Origin: Apostichopus japonicus
Lineage: Eukaryota; Echinodermata; Holothuroidea; Aspidochirotida; Stichopodidae
Assembly: GCF_037975245.1 (NCBI RefSeq)
Contig: NC_092561.1
Coordinates: 10,663,001-10,727,000, forward strand
Reading direction: 5' to 3'
DNA length: 64,000 bases
Position numbers and translations under genes: made by a program. The notes under the pieces are model-generated. The model saw only the letters and a list, made by a program, of their open reading frames with translations, searched no databases and had not been told where the DNA came from. This document shows positions 12,848 to 24,593 of the stretch, piece after piece. Each line of letters begins with the position of its first letter. Positions within the stretch are counted from its first letter, which is position 1.

Positions 12848-13077
12848 CTGTAACGTATGTTACCGTTTTACGAACACAAAGTAGTAATTACTAATGCACG
12901 GTTGTGGGGAAATGACGGTATACATTAAAACGACTAGATACGACATTTTTTGGAATCACGTATTAAAGAATTTGCACTAAATGATTGGTACAGCAACTAC
13001 TGTAGTCTGTTCATGTCCCACATCCATCATCAGTAATTACTACTTTGTGTTCGTAACATGTGTAACATGTGTTACAG
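12848..13077. mobile_element. palindromic MITE, 230 bp
   Basis: The 22-bp arm CGAACACAAAGTAGTAATTACT near 12871 is perfectly inverted at 13031-13052. The complementarity extends outward, imperfectly, to CTGTAAC at the left end and GTTACAG at the right end. The right arm carries an extra GTAACATGT duplication. I saw no clear target duplication, so the superfamily is open. Confidence 0.65.
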
Positions 13078-13189
13078 GACTTCAACAATATACAACTGTA
13101 CGAGCCATGAGTATCGGGTGCTGCTTCACAAGGTTTGTGAGCGCTTCATCTCCTCCCTATAACAACTGTCTGATCTGACTCAGTATATA

Positions 13190-15800
13190 AAACCAGAATG
13201 CAAAAGACGCATTGAGGTTTCGATGACTTCATTGCACTAGACTTCTACTTGTTAAGCAGAAATAGCTTTTACAATATAAATGGCCAGATCTACTACTTTG
13301 ATGTTACAATTACACTATGGCATGGTAAACGCAGGTTAGTATACTGTGCGTGGCAATACACACCTCCACCAAAAACAATAGGATGGTCTTGTACTCAATG
13401 TGATGCATCAACACACCAAGTATGAGAAGTATCCACAATTCCCATATTTAGATATCATGCAAAAGGGTTTTTAGAGTTTGACCTCTGGTGACCTCAAATG
13501 AGACTGGACCTCACAAGCAACAGTATTGTACTCAATATGGCAAATCCATTTACCATGTATGAAAAGTATCCATGATTTCTACCATGAGAAATCATGTTTT
13601 GAAGGTTTTCAGACCTCGACAATATTTTTGAAAGTACTCGCTATTTGGCGCCAAATTTCACTCGCCAGTAGGCCTATTATTGTTGTTCAAGTCTCCAAAG
13701 TACAGATCTGCAACATCAATACTTTCTATGAACAAAGGTTAGGCAGTTAGGCAGATACATGGTGCTACGTAATTGCGCATTGGAAAGTCATGTTTCTTTG
13801 CAGTATGTATCATGTTTTAAAGGTTTTCAGGCCTCGACACTGATTTTATTTTTTAAAGTACTCGCTATTTGGCGACCGTGACTAACAAACTACTCGCCAA
13901 AGTGCAAAGTTCACTCGCCACTATGACTGCTGTTCAAGTCTCCATAGTACAGATCTACAACATTAATACTTTCTATGAACTACAGATTAGGCACTTAGGC
14001 AGATACATGGTGTTTCGTAATTGCACATTGGAAATTTCCACCAAAATTAAGTGTTGAACAAGGTTAAACATGTCGCAGAATCATAAATAAGCCAATGAGC
14101 CCACGGAAGTGTCTCAAACAATTAAAAATCAAATATCTGCAAAAATACCTACGAACATAGCTTGGCTTCTGTTACAGTAGGGCTCCTCTAGTACTAGGCA
14201 TATACTATGCAGTAGCTATATGTGTCCGCGAGTCCTAAGCCTATACAGTACCTCATTGCTACTTTGAGCCGCTACTCGATTAGCCTGACCTCGTACATTT
14301 CCCTATTATTTATCTTGTCTTATATCCGCAGATTGGTGTTCGAAAAATATTGCTATCACTCCAGTACACTGCGTAAGTCAAAGCGATCTTTTACGCAATG
14401 AAAATCTAAGGTTGAAAGAGCATCTATCTTCACTCGCAACTGAAAATCTTTGCAAAAAAATCATGGCAGCGGTAACAGCAAACTTGTCTCAAAACTCCTT
14501 AAGCTGTTACATATTTGGCGAATTATGACTGACGGCATGTAGGGAATGCCTTAAATGCCACCTTAAATGTATTGACATTCTGACATGAAGAATTTTATCC
14601 TTCCCGTTTTTGTGTTAACGAACCCAATTTTACCTTACTTAGATGGGGATTACCAATGTTTATTGTTAGTCTATACCGGGGCGGTTAGTACTATAACTGT
14701 ACTGTGCATAACCAAGCCCTGGTGATGTTTAATAACTTTTTATAATTGGTTGAGAATTTAACATATGAAACCAACATATTTATGAATGCTTTTGAAACAC
14801 ATAACGTACTTCGTAAGCTTAAACGGTTCCCTGTAATGAATTGTTAGTTTAGAATTTAATGATGATTTCCCTGTATGTTTATAAATGCTCCGTCAAGTTT
14901 GTGATCAATCTCCGCACATGAAAACTTCCCGTACATAATGCACGGGCAGCTAGCGAACCATTTTACACAGTTAATTCGCATTGAGATTGGTTATTGATAA
15001 CAATCTAACTAGGCTACAGTTCAGTTTCGTAAGTTTCCTCAACGTAACTACATCCAAGCCTGAAGTTTTTATTTGGCACTAAATCTCGACAATTGCGAAA
15101 AACGACGGGAAAACAAATATTTAATACAGGTTTCTGATTCACAACGGTATAGTTCATTCCAATGAACGTTGGATGTACAAACATCACACCTTTGTAATGG
15201 AATAACGTATGCAGTTAGCGACACGGTTAAGTAAATGGCGATTGGTTCGACTTTCTCTGGTACTATCTACGGATGCCCATTAGCTCATTTCCAATTGCCA
15301 ACAACTTCCATTATGAGGTGTAACGCACATGTTATGTAATAGGCTGGTCGGTTGGAGATACGGTAGATTATGAAACACGGTTTTCCAAAATTTGACCTCT
15401 TGTGACTCCAAATTACCTTTGACCGCCACAAAAACCAATTGGCGTCTTCTACTAAATGTTCTACTTCACAAGAAATATGAGATTGGTCCAAGCCCTCCTT
15501 CTTGAGATATCGTGTTTACAGGGTTTTCACAGTTGTACCCCTAGTGATCCGAAACGAATTTGACCGCCACTCTAAACAATCGGCTGCTTCTAATCAATGT
15601 GTTAACTCTTCACACTATATATGAGATTGGTACAAGCTTTTCTTCTTGAGATATCATGTTTACAGGGTGTCACTATTTGACCCATTGTGACCCCAAATGA
15701 CATATGACCTCCACCAAAACCAATTGGCTCTTAAAATGTGGTTCTCCTACACACGAAATATGAGATTGTCCAAGCTTCAAGCAAGGCGTCACATGCAAAC
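13190..15800 (+). repeat. 2.6-kb interspersed repeat, copy 1
   Basis: It starts near AACCAGAATGCAAAAG and matches the segment from 42706 in the same order and orientation. Landmarks include GAGGTTTCGATGACTTCA, TCTATGAAC-AAAGGTTAGGCAG, a CGCAGATTG-GCG-GAAAA-ATTGCTA-like block, AGGCTGGTC-GGAGATA, then tandem TGACCT-rich units. It ends in GCAAGGCGTCACA plus CA repeats. No coding frame is conserved between the copies, so this is a non-autonomous repeat or a segmental duplicate. Confidence 0.7.
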
Positions 15801-16289
15801 ACACAAAATAAACATGCTCTTGCAATAAAACAAATAATTGTGATACTTTTCAATAAATTCATTTTACCATCTTGGATAAATTTCCAGACTTATTTCTTCT
15901 TACTATTGTTCGTCGGGTTTGTTGATAATCATCAGGAACTGTATCTTCATATCATTAGATACAGATAAAGGATCCGTTTCATCTTAAAGTTTGTAGTTGT
16001 TTCTGCAAATATTGATTATTCTCTCCTCGTCAGCTGCCCTTAATATTCGATTCAGTGTGGTGTATGCTCTGGATATTTGTTTCTTTGATGTTAGTTTCGC
16101 GGTTGACTTCATTCTGGCATCTGTTGGAAATAACATTGATAAAGTTACAAACGTTGATCCAGTTCTCTATAGTTTTAACAGCACATTTAGAATGCTCAAA
16201 CAAACTGTTCTACAGCAAACTAATCCTTCTTTTTCTGTTCTTTTCTTTTCTTCTTTCCTTTTCAGAGTATCCTGTAATGTCTAGTAATA
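15801..16289. other. region 3' of the TRIM gene
   Basis: This lies downstream of the TRIM stop codon at 16290-16292. Plus-strand open frames (15997-16357) are short and hydrophobic, with no family features, and overlap the TRIM coding strand in antisense. I take them to be chance frames. Confidence 0.45.
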
Positions 16290-17190
16290 TTAAAGTAAGA
16301 AACACTGAGATATACTCACCAGACCATAAAAAAGCATCTTTCCTGACCGATATGTAGCTACAAGTAGCTTCTCTCCCTCCTCTGTCATCAATGTTGTCAT
16401 ACACCGTGATCCATCTTCTGTCCGTTTGGTTGCCAACAACTGCTGACCATCTTGACTGTACTGTGTGATGATACATTTTCCAGTAAAATACTGTCTATCT
16501 GACCACAAGATGTATACAAAACCTGCCCTGTCTTTACATACACTCAAAGGATACCAAGTCAGTCCGTCAATATCTGGTTTCGGAAACTCGTATAGTAACT
16601 CTGCTTCTGTTTTACATGTATCCATGGTTACAGCGCATGCACATCTACTCTCTGCATCGCATATCAGCAGCATGCCTTTATTATAAATGATATCTCTTGA
16701 CCGTTTCATAACCCCTGGCAGCTTCAGAGCTCGAATGAAATTCAACTCTTCATCAAATATGAATAGCGATCCAATAGATGTACCTAGAATGATGTGGCCA
16801 CGTATAGTATCAGTAGTTATACACGTCGCATATTTCTTACCCACCGTTTTGATGTCATCAAAGAGGGACGTGATGTTATTTTGAGTAAAGGACCCATCTT
16901 GAATATTATAAACACCAACCTGATTGGATTCACAAACCGAAGCTATCTTATCACGTGATAAAGCAGCACAGTGACGAAAGGGTTGAAGAGAGGTCCCTTT
17001 GACTTTATCTATCTTGTTTTGGCGAATCTGACGTCCTTGTTTGTTTATGACTGTGATAAATGAATGGTCAGATAATAACCTCCCAGAGACGATAATGTTA
17101 CCAGAGCCAGTACTTGTTATACCAGTAAAACAAAACTGACTACCTTTGATCACATCAACATTAACAACAGATTCTACACTATCCGATATA
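16290..17190 (-). CDS. TRIM protein, C-terminal beta-propeller part (3' portion of a split gene)
   Basis: This is the continuation of the TRIM frame at 19146-20476 on the other side of a transposon. The frame is open from the insertion point (reading SDSVESVVNVD before the Val at 17153-17151) to a stop at 16290. It carries repeated beta-strand blades such as GNIIVSGRLLSDHSFITVI, GHIILGTSIGSLFIFDEE and FVYILWSDRQYF, the NHL/WD-like propeller layout of invertebrate TRIM56/TRIM2/TRIM45-type proteins. There is a good splice donor, CTG|GTGAGT, at about 16319, so the last ten residues could instead come from a further exon. In the family this propeller recognises substrates for ubiquitination. Confidence 0.8.
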
Positions 17191-19145
17191 CAGGGGCGTA
17201 TCCAGGATTTTCTAACCCGGGGGGCGCGAATTACTATCTAAGCGGAGCGCCACCATCGGTTGGCGCGCAGCGTACAAGAAAATTTCTGGTTTTGTTACCC
17301 CCAGATCACCGGAAATGACACTTCTCGGGCTTGAAAATGACCAACCAGATGTACACTTTTGCCTGAGAACCAAGTATTTCCTAATAGTTCTTTCCATCCA
17401 TAACCTTTTTGAAGATTGTCACCAGTCACACATCATGTTCGACCTCATCGCATCTCCAGTGGATCATTGCTTTTTGTAGTGATTCGACGTCGCGGCCCAC
17501 AATACCCAACAGCCCCACTTTTGAAGGTTTTAAGCCCATTTTTTGTTCAGAATTTCAAAATTCACATTTCTCGTGATTAAACTCACTTCAAAACATACCC
17601 ATAATATTGCAAAAAATTTCATCTATGGACAACCAATATAGAAAAACCTCCTTGAACCCCTAACAGACTGGTCAAAATTACACGAGTAGAGGGAAGTATG
17701 GTGAAGAAAGTTGATCAGGAAATTTTCGAAAATTCAGACACAGTTAATTCATTGGTGTACAAATATTGAAACCTCCTACAACGGCTGTTATAAAACTTCG
17801 TTGAAGGAAATGAAAAAATACCAGATATTTCCGAAACCGAACACTACACACATAGGTCAAGGAGGCGGGGGGGGGGGCCTAACGAAATATTTCTTTCTGA
17901 AAATTCGGGCAATATGCTGAGAATTTTTCGGGCACCTATACTGAAAGAACATTGCAATGATGTAGCTAAAGGAAATGAATAGTTTAAAAATTATCTCCTT
18001 GGTAATTAAAATAAAGTTCTAAGCTTGGCCGACTAATTCACCATTACTAATGTAAAAGAGAGTTTTGACATAATTGGACCTCCATGCTTTATCTCCATCT
18101 ACATAGGACAATTCGTTATTTATATAAGCATCCCGCGGTATACTGCGCAACTTTCAGTGACCGTACGGTACATGATGGCATGCGATGTAATAACCGATGC
18201 TTGCTTGTTTGATATTGACATTAACATGTTGATCGCGCGCGGAGCGCGCGAAAATGTTGGTTATATTTTCGGGCAAGTAGTTACAGCTCCCCAAATCAAA
18301 TTGGGCTCCTTCGCCTTTGACTACACACATAGACAGTTTTGAGGCTGTTCATCCTGGAACGCCATTTTCATGCTCACTGATATGATGTGATATCTGCTGT
18401 TTGCTTTACAAATTCGAACAGGCGCGTAGCGAATAATTTGCCAAGGGAGGGGCCTGTAGGCAAACTATCTAAGCGTAGCGCCACCACGAGTTGGCGCGAA
18501 GCGTACAAGAAAATTTTGGCCGAAAATGCCTCCCAGATCGCTGGAAATGACACTTCCCATGCCGTGTAAGTTGCATCTAAGCATTTTGTATTTCGAATTT
18601 ACTAGCGATATCATAAAAAAAAAATATGCTCGGGGGTGGGGGCGGCGGTCGTAAATGCGTCATGTTCCCCGACGACGCGGTCGAGTTCGGGACCAGCCAC
18701 AGTTGGTTTCATAGCAAAATTGTTTAAGGCGTCCATACACACACACACGTTATGATAGACCATATATAGATATATTAGTGAGAGAGAGGAAAAATGGAAA
18801 CGTCAAATATGGAGTTGTCGGTGTAAGGGGTAGGGTGAGGCGCTTGCCCCCTTCCGAAATCCTCGATCCGTCACTGGCTACCCGGCCATGTGTATATAAT
18901 AGGGTTCAGCGCTGTAATGATGTCACTGTTCCTCCTTCTCTTCCCGGTGTCTTGGCGTGTATCTTCTACTCCCTCCTTTTCACCTTTTTCTCTCCTTCTT
19001 CTTTTCCCTTCCTTCCTCTCCTCCTCCTCTTTTTTCCCCTCTTCTTCCTTTTTTCCACTCTTTTTCCCCTCTTTTTTTCTCTCCTCTTTTTCTTACCCGG
19101 GAGGCGCGCGCCCCCAACGCCCTCCCCCCACTGGATACGCGCCTG
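17191..19145. mobile_element. TIR DNA transposon (hAT-like, non-autonomous) inserted in the TRIM reading frame
   Basis: The left terminus CAGGGGCGTATCCAG is inverted at the right terminus as CTGGATACGCGCCTG (one difference). The element is flanked by a perfect 6-bp duplication GATATA (17185-17190 and 19146-19151). It has no transposase frame. Inside are two copies of a module beginning CTATCTAAGCG-AGCGCCACCA (about 17230-17340 and 18460-18560), a module shared with the MITE at 26859-27625 (about 18170-18320), and a CT-rich tract (18940-19095). A hAT-type terminus-like sequence (GATCCGTCACTGG) near 18868-18882 hints at nested insertions. A 6-bp duplication is unusual for classical hAT, but 5-6 bp variants are known. 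Confidence 0.85.
18940..19095. repeat. CT/TTC-rich low-complexity tract
   Basis: Plus strand is almost purely C and T. On the minus strand it would add about 50 Lys/Arg/Glu/Gly-rich residues to the truncated TRIM product by read-through from the upstream coding part into the transposon. These residues are not native TRIM sequence. Confidence 0.8.
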
Positions 19146-20476
19146 GATATATGTACCTTATCAATACACAATATTGGTAAATCATCCCTTGTTATATCAG
19201 ATAAAAATTCAATTTCTATAAAATCTTTCATTATATCCTCAACCAGAGGTTCACTCGCTGCCCTAATATCAGGAATACACTGTGCGTCTGTCCAGTGGTT
19301 ATGTGATTCAAGGACACTCGAAGATATCGTCGACAAATTTTCAAACTTATTGACCCATTGATTACAAAGATCTGATAAGTTTTGTGTTTCTCTAAGCTTG
19401 CGTTGCTGTTGTTCGTCTATTGATTTATTTCTCTCATTCATTACCGCATCAAGTCGGTTCATTTTTTCGACAATCTTTAATTCTCTGTTTTCTATTTCAT
19501 TTCGTTCGGTGTCCTCTTTCTCTTTTGATTCCCTAATTTTGATTTTAATCATTCTGTCGTACTCGTCTTTTATTGCTCTAATTTTCTCTTCCATTTCTGT
19601 TTCTAATTCTTTCATTTTGTTTCGAGTACTCTCTTCAAGAACTGTTTTGAATCTGCTGAATTCTCTCTTTTCTTTCTCTTTCTCATTCTGTAACTCCCTG
19701 GTCTGATCTTCGTACTGCTTTTTCCATTTTGCTTTAGTTTCAGCGACAATGGACAGAACGTCGTTATTCATTCTGTTGATTTTATCAGCATAGTTGAATA
19801 CAGTTTCTTTACGTTTAACAAGTTCTTCCAATATATTCTTCAAGCGTTCCCTTTCGTCGTTCGCCACTTTCCTGACGTCTCGAAGTTCATGACCTTTGTG
19901 TTCATCATACGTACATGTCAAACAAACGGGGAGGTTTCCGCAGGTACAACAACACAACTTAGCCTTGTGTTCCGGGTGAATATGGCACCTAGGAGCTTCC
20001 ATCAATGATGCAAGTTTTTCTTGTGTAAGACTTTTCCCCTCAAGATCATTCAGGGCTAATAAGTGTTTCTGATGTTTGACAAACATCTTCTTGGTCAAAT
20101 GAAATTGATAACACTGAACACAAAGAAATCCTTTGCATGTAAAACAGTACGCTGTAACCTTTAACTTCTCTTCACAGCCAATACATTCTCTCTCTTCTTT
20201 GTTTTCAAATGTGTTCTGTAGCTGAATAAACTGCAGCATACTTTTCATATGGAAGTCAGTCTTGAATCCATCGATTCCATTGTTTGGTATTTTGCAGACA
20301 TCTTTACATAGAGGACATTTAAATGTCCCAACCTGTCCTTCTAATATAGGTTCCAGACATTGCTTACAGAATCTATGGAGACATGGTAATTGTTTCGGTT
20401 CTTTAAACAGATCCAAACAAATTGAACATTCGAAGAATGTATCTGCGATGTCTTTCCAAGGCGATGGGCAGGCCAT
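19146..20476 (-). CDS. TRIM RING/B-box/coiled-coil E3 ubiquitin ligase, N-terminal part (5' portion of a split gene)
   Basis: The start ATG is at 20476. A C3HC4 RING finger spans residues 17-57 (Cys17, Cys20, Cys32, His34, Cys37, Cys40, Cys54, Cys57). Two B-boxes follow, about 98-138 (C-x2-C at 98/101) and 164-196 (CHIHPEHKAKL start), then a long Lys/Glu-rich coiled coil at about 200-385. The native frame covers about 443 residues up to DKVHI, where the 17191 transposon enters; reading on gives a foreign KR-rich tail ending at 18980. RING and B-box domains recruit E2 enzymes and the coiled coil dimerises TRIMs. The full protein would have been about 740 residues. An acceptor (TTTTTACAG, exon edge at 20495) lies 19 bases upstream of the ATG, so a 5' UTR intron is likely. 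Confidence 0.85.
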
Positions 20477-20812
20477 ATTTGTCTCGAAATTGAAGCTGTA
20501 AAAAGAAAGTTATTAAGATCAGTGTTTGTGAATATCATACTTTGGATTAACAAATTGAGAGTAAGAAAATTAAGTAGAAAAATCTTAAATGAACGAATGC
20601 ATGTAACCTACGATATGACTGGTATTTCTTGCCACATATAAACACAGAAGTCGAGATATTGGTGCAACTCGATCACTGACATAATGGAACTGTTCGGGCG
20701 TAGCTGATGACAAATACGATCTCATAGACGTTTATGGTGCTGGAACGATACCACCAACAGCACACCATGCCTTTAATGCACTTTACCTCGATACAAGAAC
20801 CAGTTGAGTAAG
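20477..20812 (-). promoter_or_regulatory. short 5' UTR piece and upstream intron of the TRIM gene
   Basis: The 19 bases upstream of the ATG follow a pyrimidine-rich acceptor ending in CAG (20496-20504 on the minus strand). This indicates a non-coding first exon further up that I could not place. No promoter motif is assigned. Confidence 0.45.
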
Positions 20813-21310
20813 TAAGTGAGTGAGTGAGTGAGTGAGTGAGTGAGTGAGTGAGTGAGTGAGTGAGTGAGTGAGTGAGTGAGTGAGTGAGTGAGTGAGTGAG
20901 TGAGTGAGTGAGTGAGTGAGTGAGTGAGTGAGTGAGTGAGTGAGTGAGTGAGTGAGTGAGTGAGTGAGTGAGTGAGTGAGTGAGTGAGTGAGTGAGTGAG
21001 TGAGTGAGTGAGTGAGTGAGTGAGTGAGTGAGTGAGTGAGTGAGTAAGTAAGTGAGTCAGTGAGTCAGTGAGTCAGTGAGTGAGTCAGTGAGTCAGTGAG
21101 TCAGTGAGTGAGTCAGTGAGTCAGTGAGTGAGTGAGTCAGTGAGTGAGTGAGTGAGTCAGTCAGTCAGTCAGTCAGTCAGTGAGTGAGTGAGTGAGTGAG
21201 TGAGTCAGTCAGTCAGTCAGTCAGTCAGTCAGTCAGTCAGTCAGTCAGTCAGTCAGTCAGTGAATCAGTGAGTCAGTGAGTCAGTGAATCAGTGAGTCAG
21301 TGAGTCAGTA
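20813..21310. repeat. TGAG/TCAG tetranucleotide microsatellite, about 500 bp
   Basis: A nearly pure (GTGA)n block to about 21045 grades into alternating TGAG and TCAG repeats, then a pure (TCAG)n block (about 21205-21260), then a mixed edge ending TAAGTAAGTCAAC. The stepwise change of unit suggests successive expansions of mutated units. It abuts a retrotransposon 3' tail at 21311. Confidence 0.95.
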
Positions 21311-21500
21311 AGTAAGTCAACTTTATTGAATCCCAGAAGGAAATTACATTTCTGCGGTGAGGAATACAATGAATGATACAAAATACAAAGAACACTGATA
21401 CAATGAATCATACAAAATACAAAAAAAACATTGATAATATACAACAGTTAATTGCAGTCTAAACAAAATATGCACTAACAGCGCAACTAACTGGAACGGC
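21311..21500 (-). mobile_element. 3' tail of a non-LTR retrotransposon
   Basis: The minus strand reads TTTCCTTCTGGGATTCAATAAAGTTGACTTACT, an arrangement typical of CR1/L2-type 3' ends: a TCTGGGAT stem block, an AATAAA signal, then a short tandem tail. Only the 3' UTR is recognisable, preceded by diverged repeats of GTATTTTGTATGATTCATTGTATC. The tail runs straight into the microsatellite at 20813-21310. Confidence 0.65.
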
Positions 21501-22857
21501 CACCCACCTACCTCGTGAAGTTCTTGTTGTGAACATCAATGGCAGTGCCTATAAACGAAGAACGATGTCTATTTGTGTGTGACGTCAGCGACCTCTATCT
21601 ACTAATCACCATTGTAATTTGGTTATATTATTCCCCACTTAATGGTATACCAAAATACAGATGAACTAAGGAAACATGTTTGAAATTATCACCATTCATA
21701 TTTCAAGACTTACCTTACTTTAATGTTGACCTATTCCCTTAGTCTTGTATCAACCTGGCTAGATTTTATCTTTCTTACGTTGTTACGAACCGGACCAAAG
21801 AAGGAAATACATGAGAATATACGCAGTACATATATGTACAATGGATATAACGCACGGAACTTTTATACAACTGAGTTTGGACTTTGATATCACGAGAACA
21901 CTCACGCTGAGCTGATATGGTTGGTGTTTTATAACAAGAGTAATATTACGTAAACTATTAGTACTAGTACATATATACACATAAACATATACCAAATGTG
22001 TGCATGTTGTAGACATCTATATAACAAGGTGATTTTATTCTTGCGTGACACCTGGATGTTGAATAGATAAGTCTTTCTTAATTTATGTCTAGTCACTTGT
22101 CAGATGTGACGTTAGTTACAATAGATTTATGACTGGCATATCAATTCAGGGACCAAACAGAATCACACTTGAAGATTTATAGGTGTGACTCCGGCCCTTG
22201 AACCCGTCGGGGCTTCGCCCATGGACCCCATGAGGGGCCCAAGGCGGGCCCCTGCACCCCACCCGATACAGTCTTTGCGCCAAGACGCTCATCCCTTCAG
22301 TTTTATCCATGTTTAGTAATTGATGTCCACCCCCATCCCCCCCCCCCGACCACCCCACTTTTTAATTGGGATTGATGCCACTGTGTAAAAGTAGCTCTGA
22401 ACACAATTTTGTGCCAATAACATAACTCCAAAATTACCTAGGGCCAGATGTGAATGAAGGACTATATAAACGAGGGTGTGCTGTCGTTGGGTCAATGAAG
22501 CTTACTCCTCACCCCGCTCCCGCCCTGTATGGGTGGGGGGAGCTGGCTGTCTTATAGTAAGTAAAATGAAGAAGTCATATGGTACATTCTCAGGCATGTT
22601 TAGACTATAATTTATTATATTATAAGTATCTATAAACGGAAGGTTGTGCTAATAAACAAATATCAATTCAACATTCCCCTGCACTGTTAAAGATAGATGG
22701 CTGAACCTTGATGAGAAATTGAAATGGTTCAGTCGCATATTATCATATTTTATATTATAAATATTTAAGAATGCACCATGTGACGTCCAAACGTCTTTTT
22801 TTTTGCTGGGGAAAAGTCAGAGACCCCAACACGGGAGTCAGCTACAATGATCTCAGG
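21501..22857. other. no gene seen
   Basis: Non-coding. It has a GC-rich patch at 22195-22265 with GGGGCCC-type palindromic blocks and a C run near 22338-22348, possibly remnants of MITEs whose ends I could not pair. Confidence 0.4.
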
Positions 22858-24593
22858 CAAGAGCGTAGGAACCGGGGAGCTGGGGGGCGCCAGCCCCCCA
22901 ATGAAAAATGTGGGGGGCGGAAGTATCATTCCGCCCCCCCCCCCGCTCGCGAATTTTTTTTTCCCAAACAGGTTCTCAATTGTGTATAAATAGTCGCTCA
23001 TGATTGGTCGGAAAAGTTACGTCATAACAATAAAACCCTTCACTTCGAGGTTATCAAAATGTCTGCATCCATTCGTTGCAACGAAGATATACCCGTTCAA
23101 AATTACCCGCAGCTTTTCGTAAATATATGTAGATGTGTTTGGAATTGGTTTAGACATAATGAGCACACTGGTATTGTATGATCTACTTTGATCGAAGATT
23201 TCTGTGAAGGCATTTATCGATAACATCGCACAGTGAAAGTTTCGTACAGGGGTACATAACACATGCGATATAGGCCTATATGTATTTTAACTGTGTACAC
23301 AGTGCAGTGACGGAAATACATCATACTGTAGCATGGTGGGCTCATAATTGACGCACTTAAGGATTTGATCAACGATTTCTATCAAGGAAAAATCAAAATC
23401 ACTCAACTGAATGTGTTTTTCATATGTGTGGTTCCTCAGAAATGTAATGATCTCAATATATTTATTGTTCTGTGCATATGCAACGTACAATTGAGCAGAA
23501 CTTGACCACAAAATGTCTGCCGTGTCAAGTTCTTTCATACCCCTAAATTGACACATTCGTCGATAAGCTAACTGTAGTGAAGGCTTTAGTATACATCCAT
23601 TGACTTTAGATGCTGTTTGCTATACTTTGAGCCTCTAAGCTTAGACAGATCAGGTCCCAGAGAGTAGTGTTGTCCATGATATTGAGGAAATGTTGGTTAT
23701 TTTTAGGGTGCAAGATTTCCAAATGGCCAAAAACTGAACGTACAAAACCGGGGGGAAGGGTGTTAAAAGCTTAAAAATTCCACAATTTGGTCATCATATA
23801 GCTGAAAATGGATTCAAACTCATGAAATATGTAATTCTGCTTGACTGCAAAAAAGTTTAGGTGGCCTGCTCTATCGTTGCTAGTAATAATTGAAGGTGCG
23901 TCAATTACGGGGGTGCGTCAATTATGAAGCCTTGACTATACACTAAACTGTTTTGCGTATATTCATTCAAGGCTGAACTCGCGTCGTGAAGTTGATTTTG
24001 GTGTAGGCCTACCCATTCCACGAAACGAATTCCGATTTCAATAGAACGGCTGACGAATCTTGGATGGCGTAAACACGAAACCGATAGAATGTAGCGTATG
24101 TATCATAAGTAAGGTCAACATATTATCCAAGCATTAAAAGTAAAAGTTAGGGCGTTTGCAGGGAAACCGCGTAACAAGACTTTATGTCAGTGTGTAACTC
24201 AGTGTATGTCTTCGAACTATCAAGCGTTTGATGCTGACGTCACGAGCAATCTGATTGGCTGACAACTCCGTAATTGAGAACCTGTTTGGGAAAAAAAAAT
24301 TCGCCCCCCGCTCCGCGAGTCAGAAAACCCCTTTTTCATTCTAAATGAGAAAAAAATCTCATTTGGAGCACCAAATTGCATCTAAAAGGCCAGGTGAAAA
24401 TGCAAAATTATTTACAAAATGGATTGGGTGTTGAAGTGTGCTATATTGCACCAAATTACATCTGAGGCCACATGGAAAGCAAAAAAATTCCAAAGGGGAG
24501 GGGGAACCCCCTCCCCTTAGACCCCTCCCCCAGGCCGGCCATCAGTCTTCAGCCTCCCCTCCCCCCACTCAAAAGTACCTTCCTACGCCACTG
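22858..24593. mobile_element. hAT-like non-autonomous element, 1736 bp
   Basis: The left end CAAGAGCGTAGGAA is inverted at the right end (TTCCTACGCCACTG, 11 of 14 positions). Both sides carry a perfect 8-bp duplication ATCTCAGG (22850-22857 and 24594-24601), the hAT signature. A near-perfect inner inverted repeat of about 45 bp contains AATTTTTTTTTCCCAAACAGG near 22955-22983 and its complement at about 24272-24305. Minus-strand frames at 23017-23262 and 23287-23556 are not recognisable as a transposase. Confidence 0.85.

Noticed and set aside
15997-16357. Plus-strand frames antisense to the TRIM 3' end
   Set aside because: Hydrophobic low-information frames overlapping the real coding strand, without motifs.
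18980-19145. KR-rich C-terminal extension as part of the native TRIM protein
   Set aside because: It is encoded by the transposon's end and its CT-rich tract; native sequence resumes past the element.
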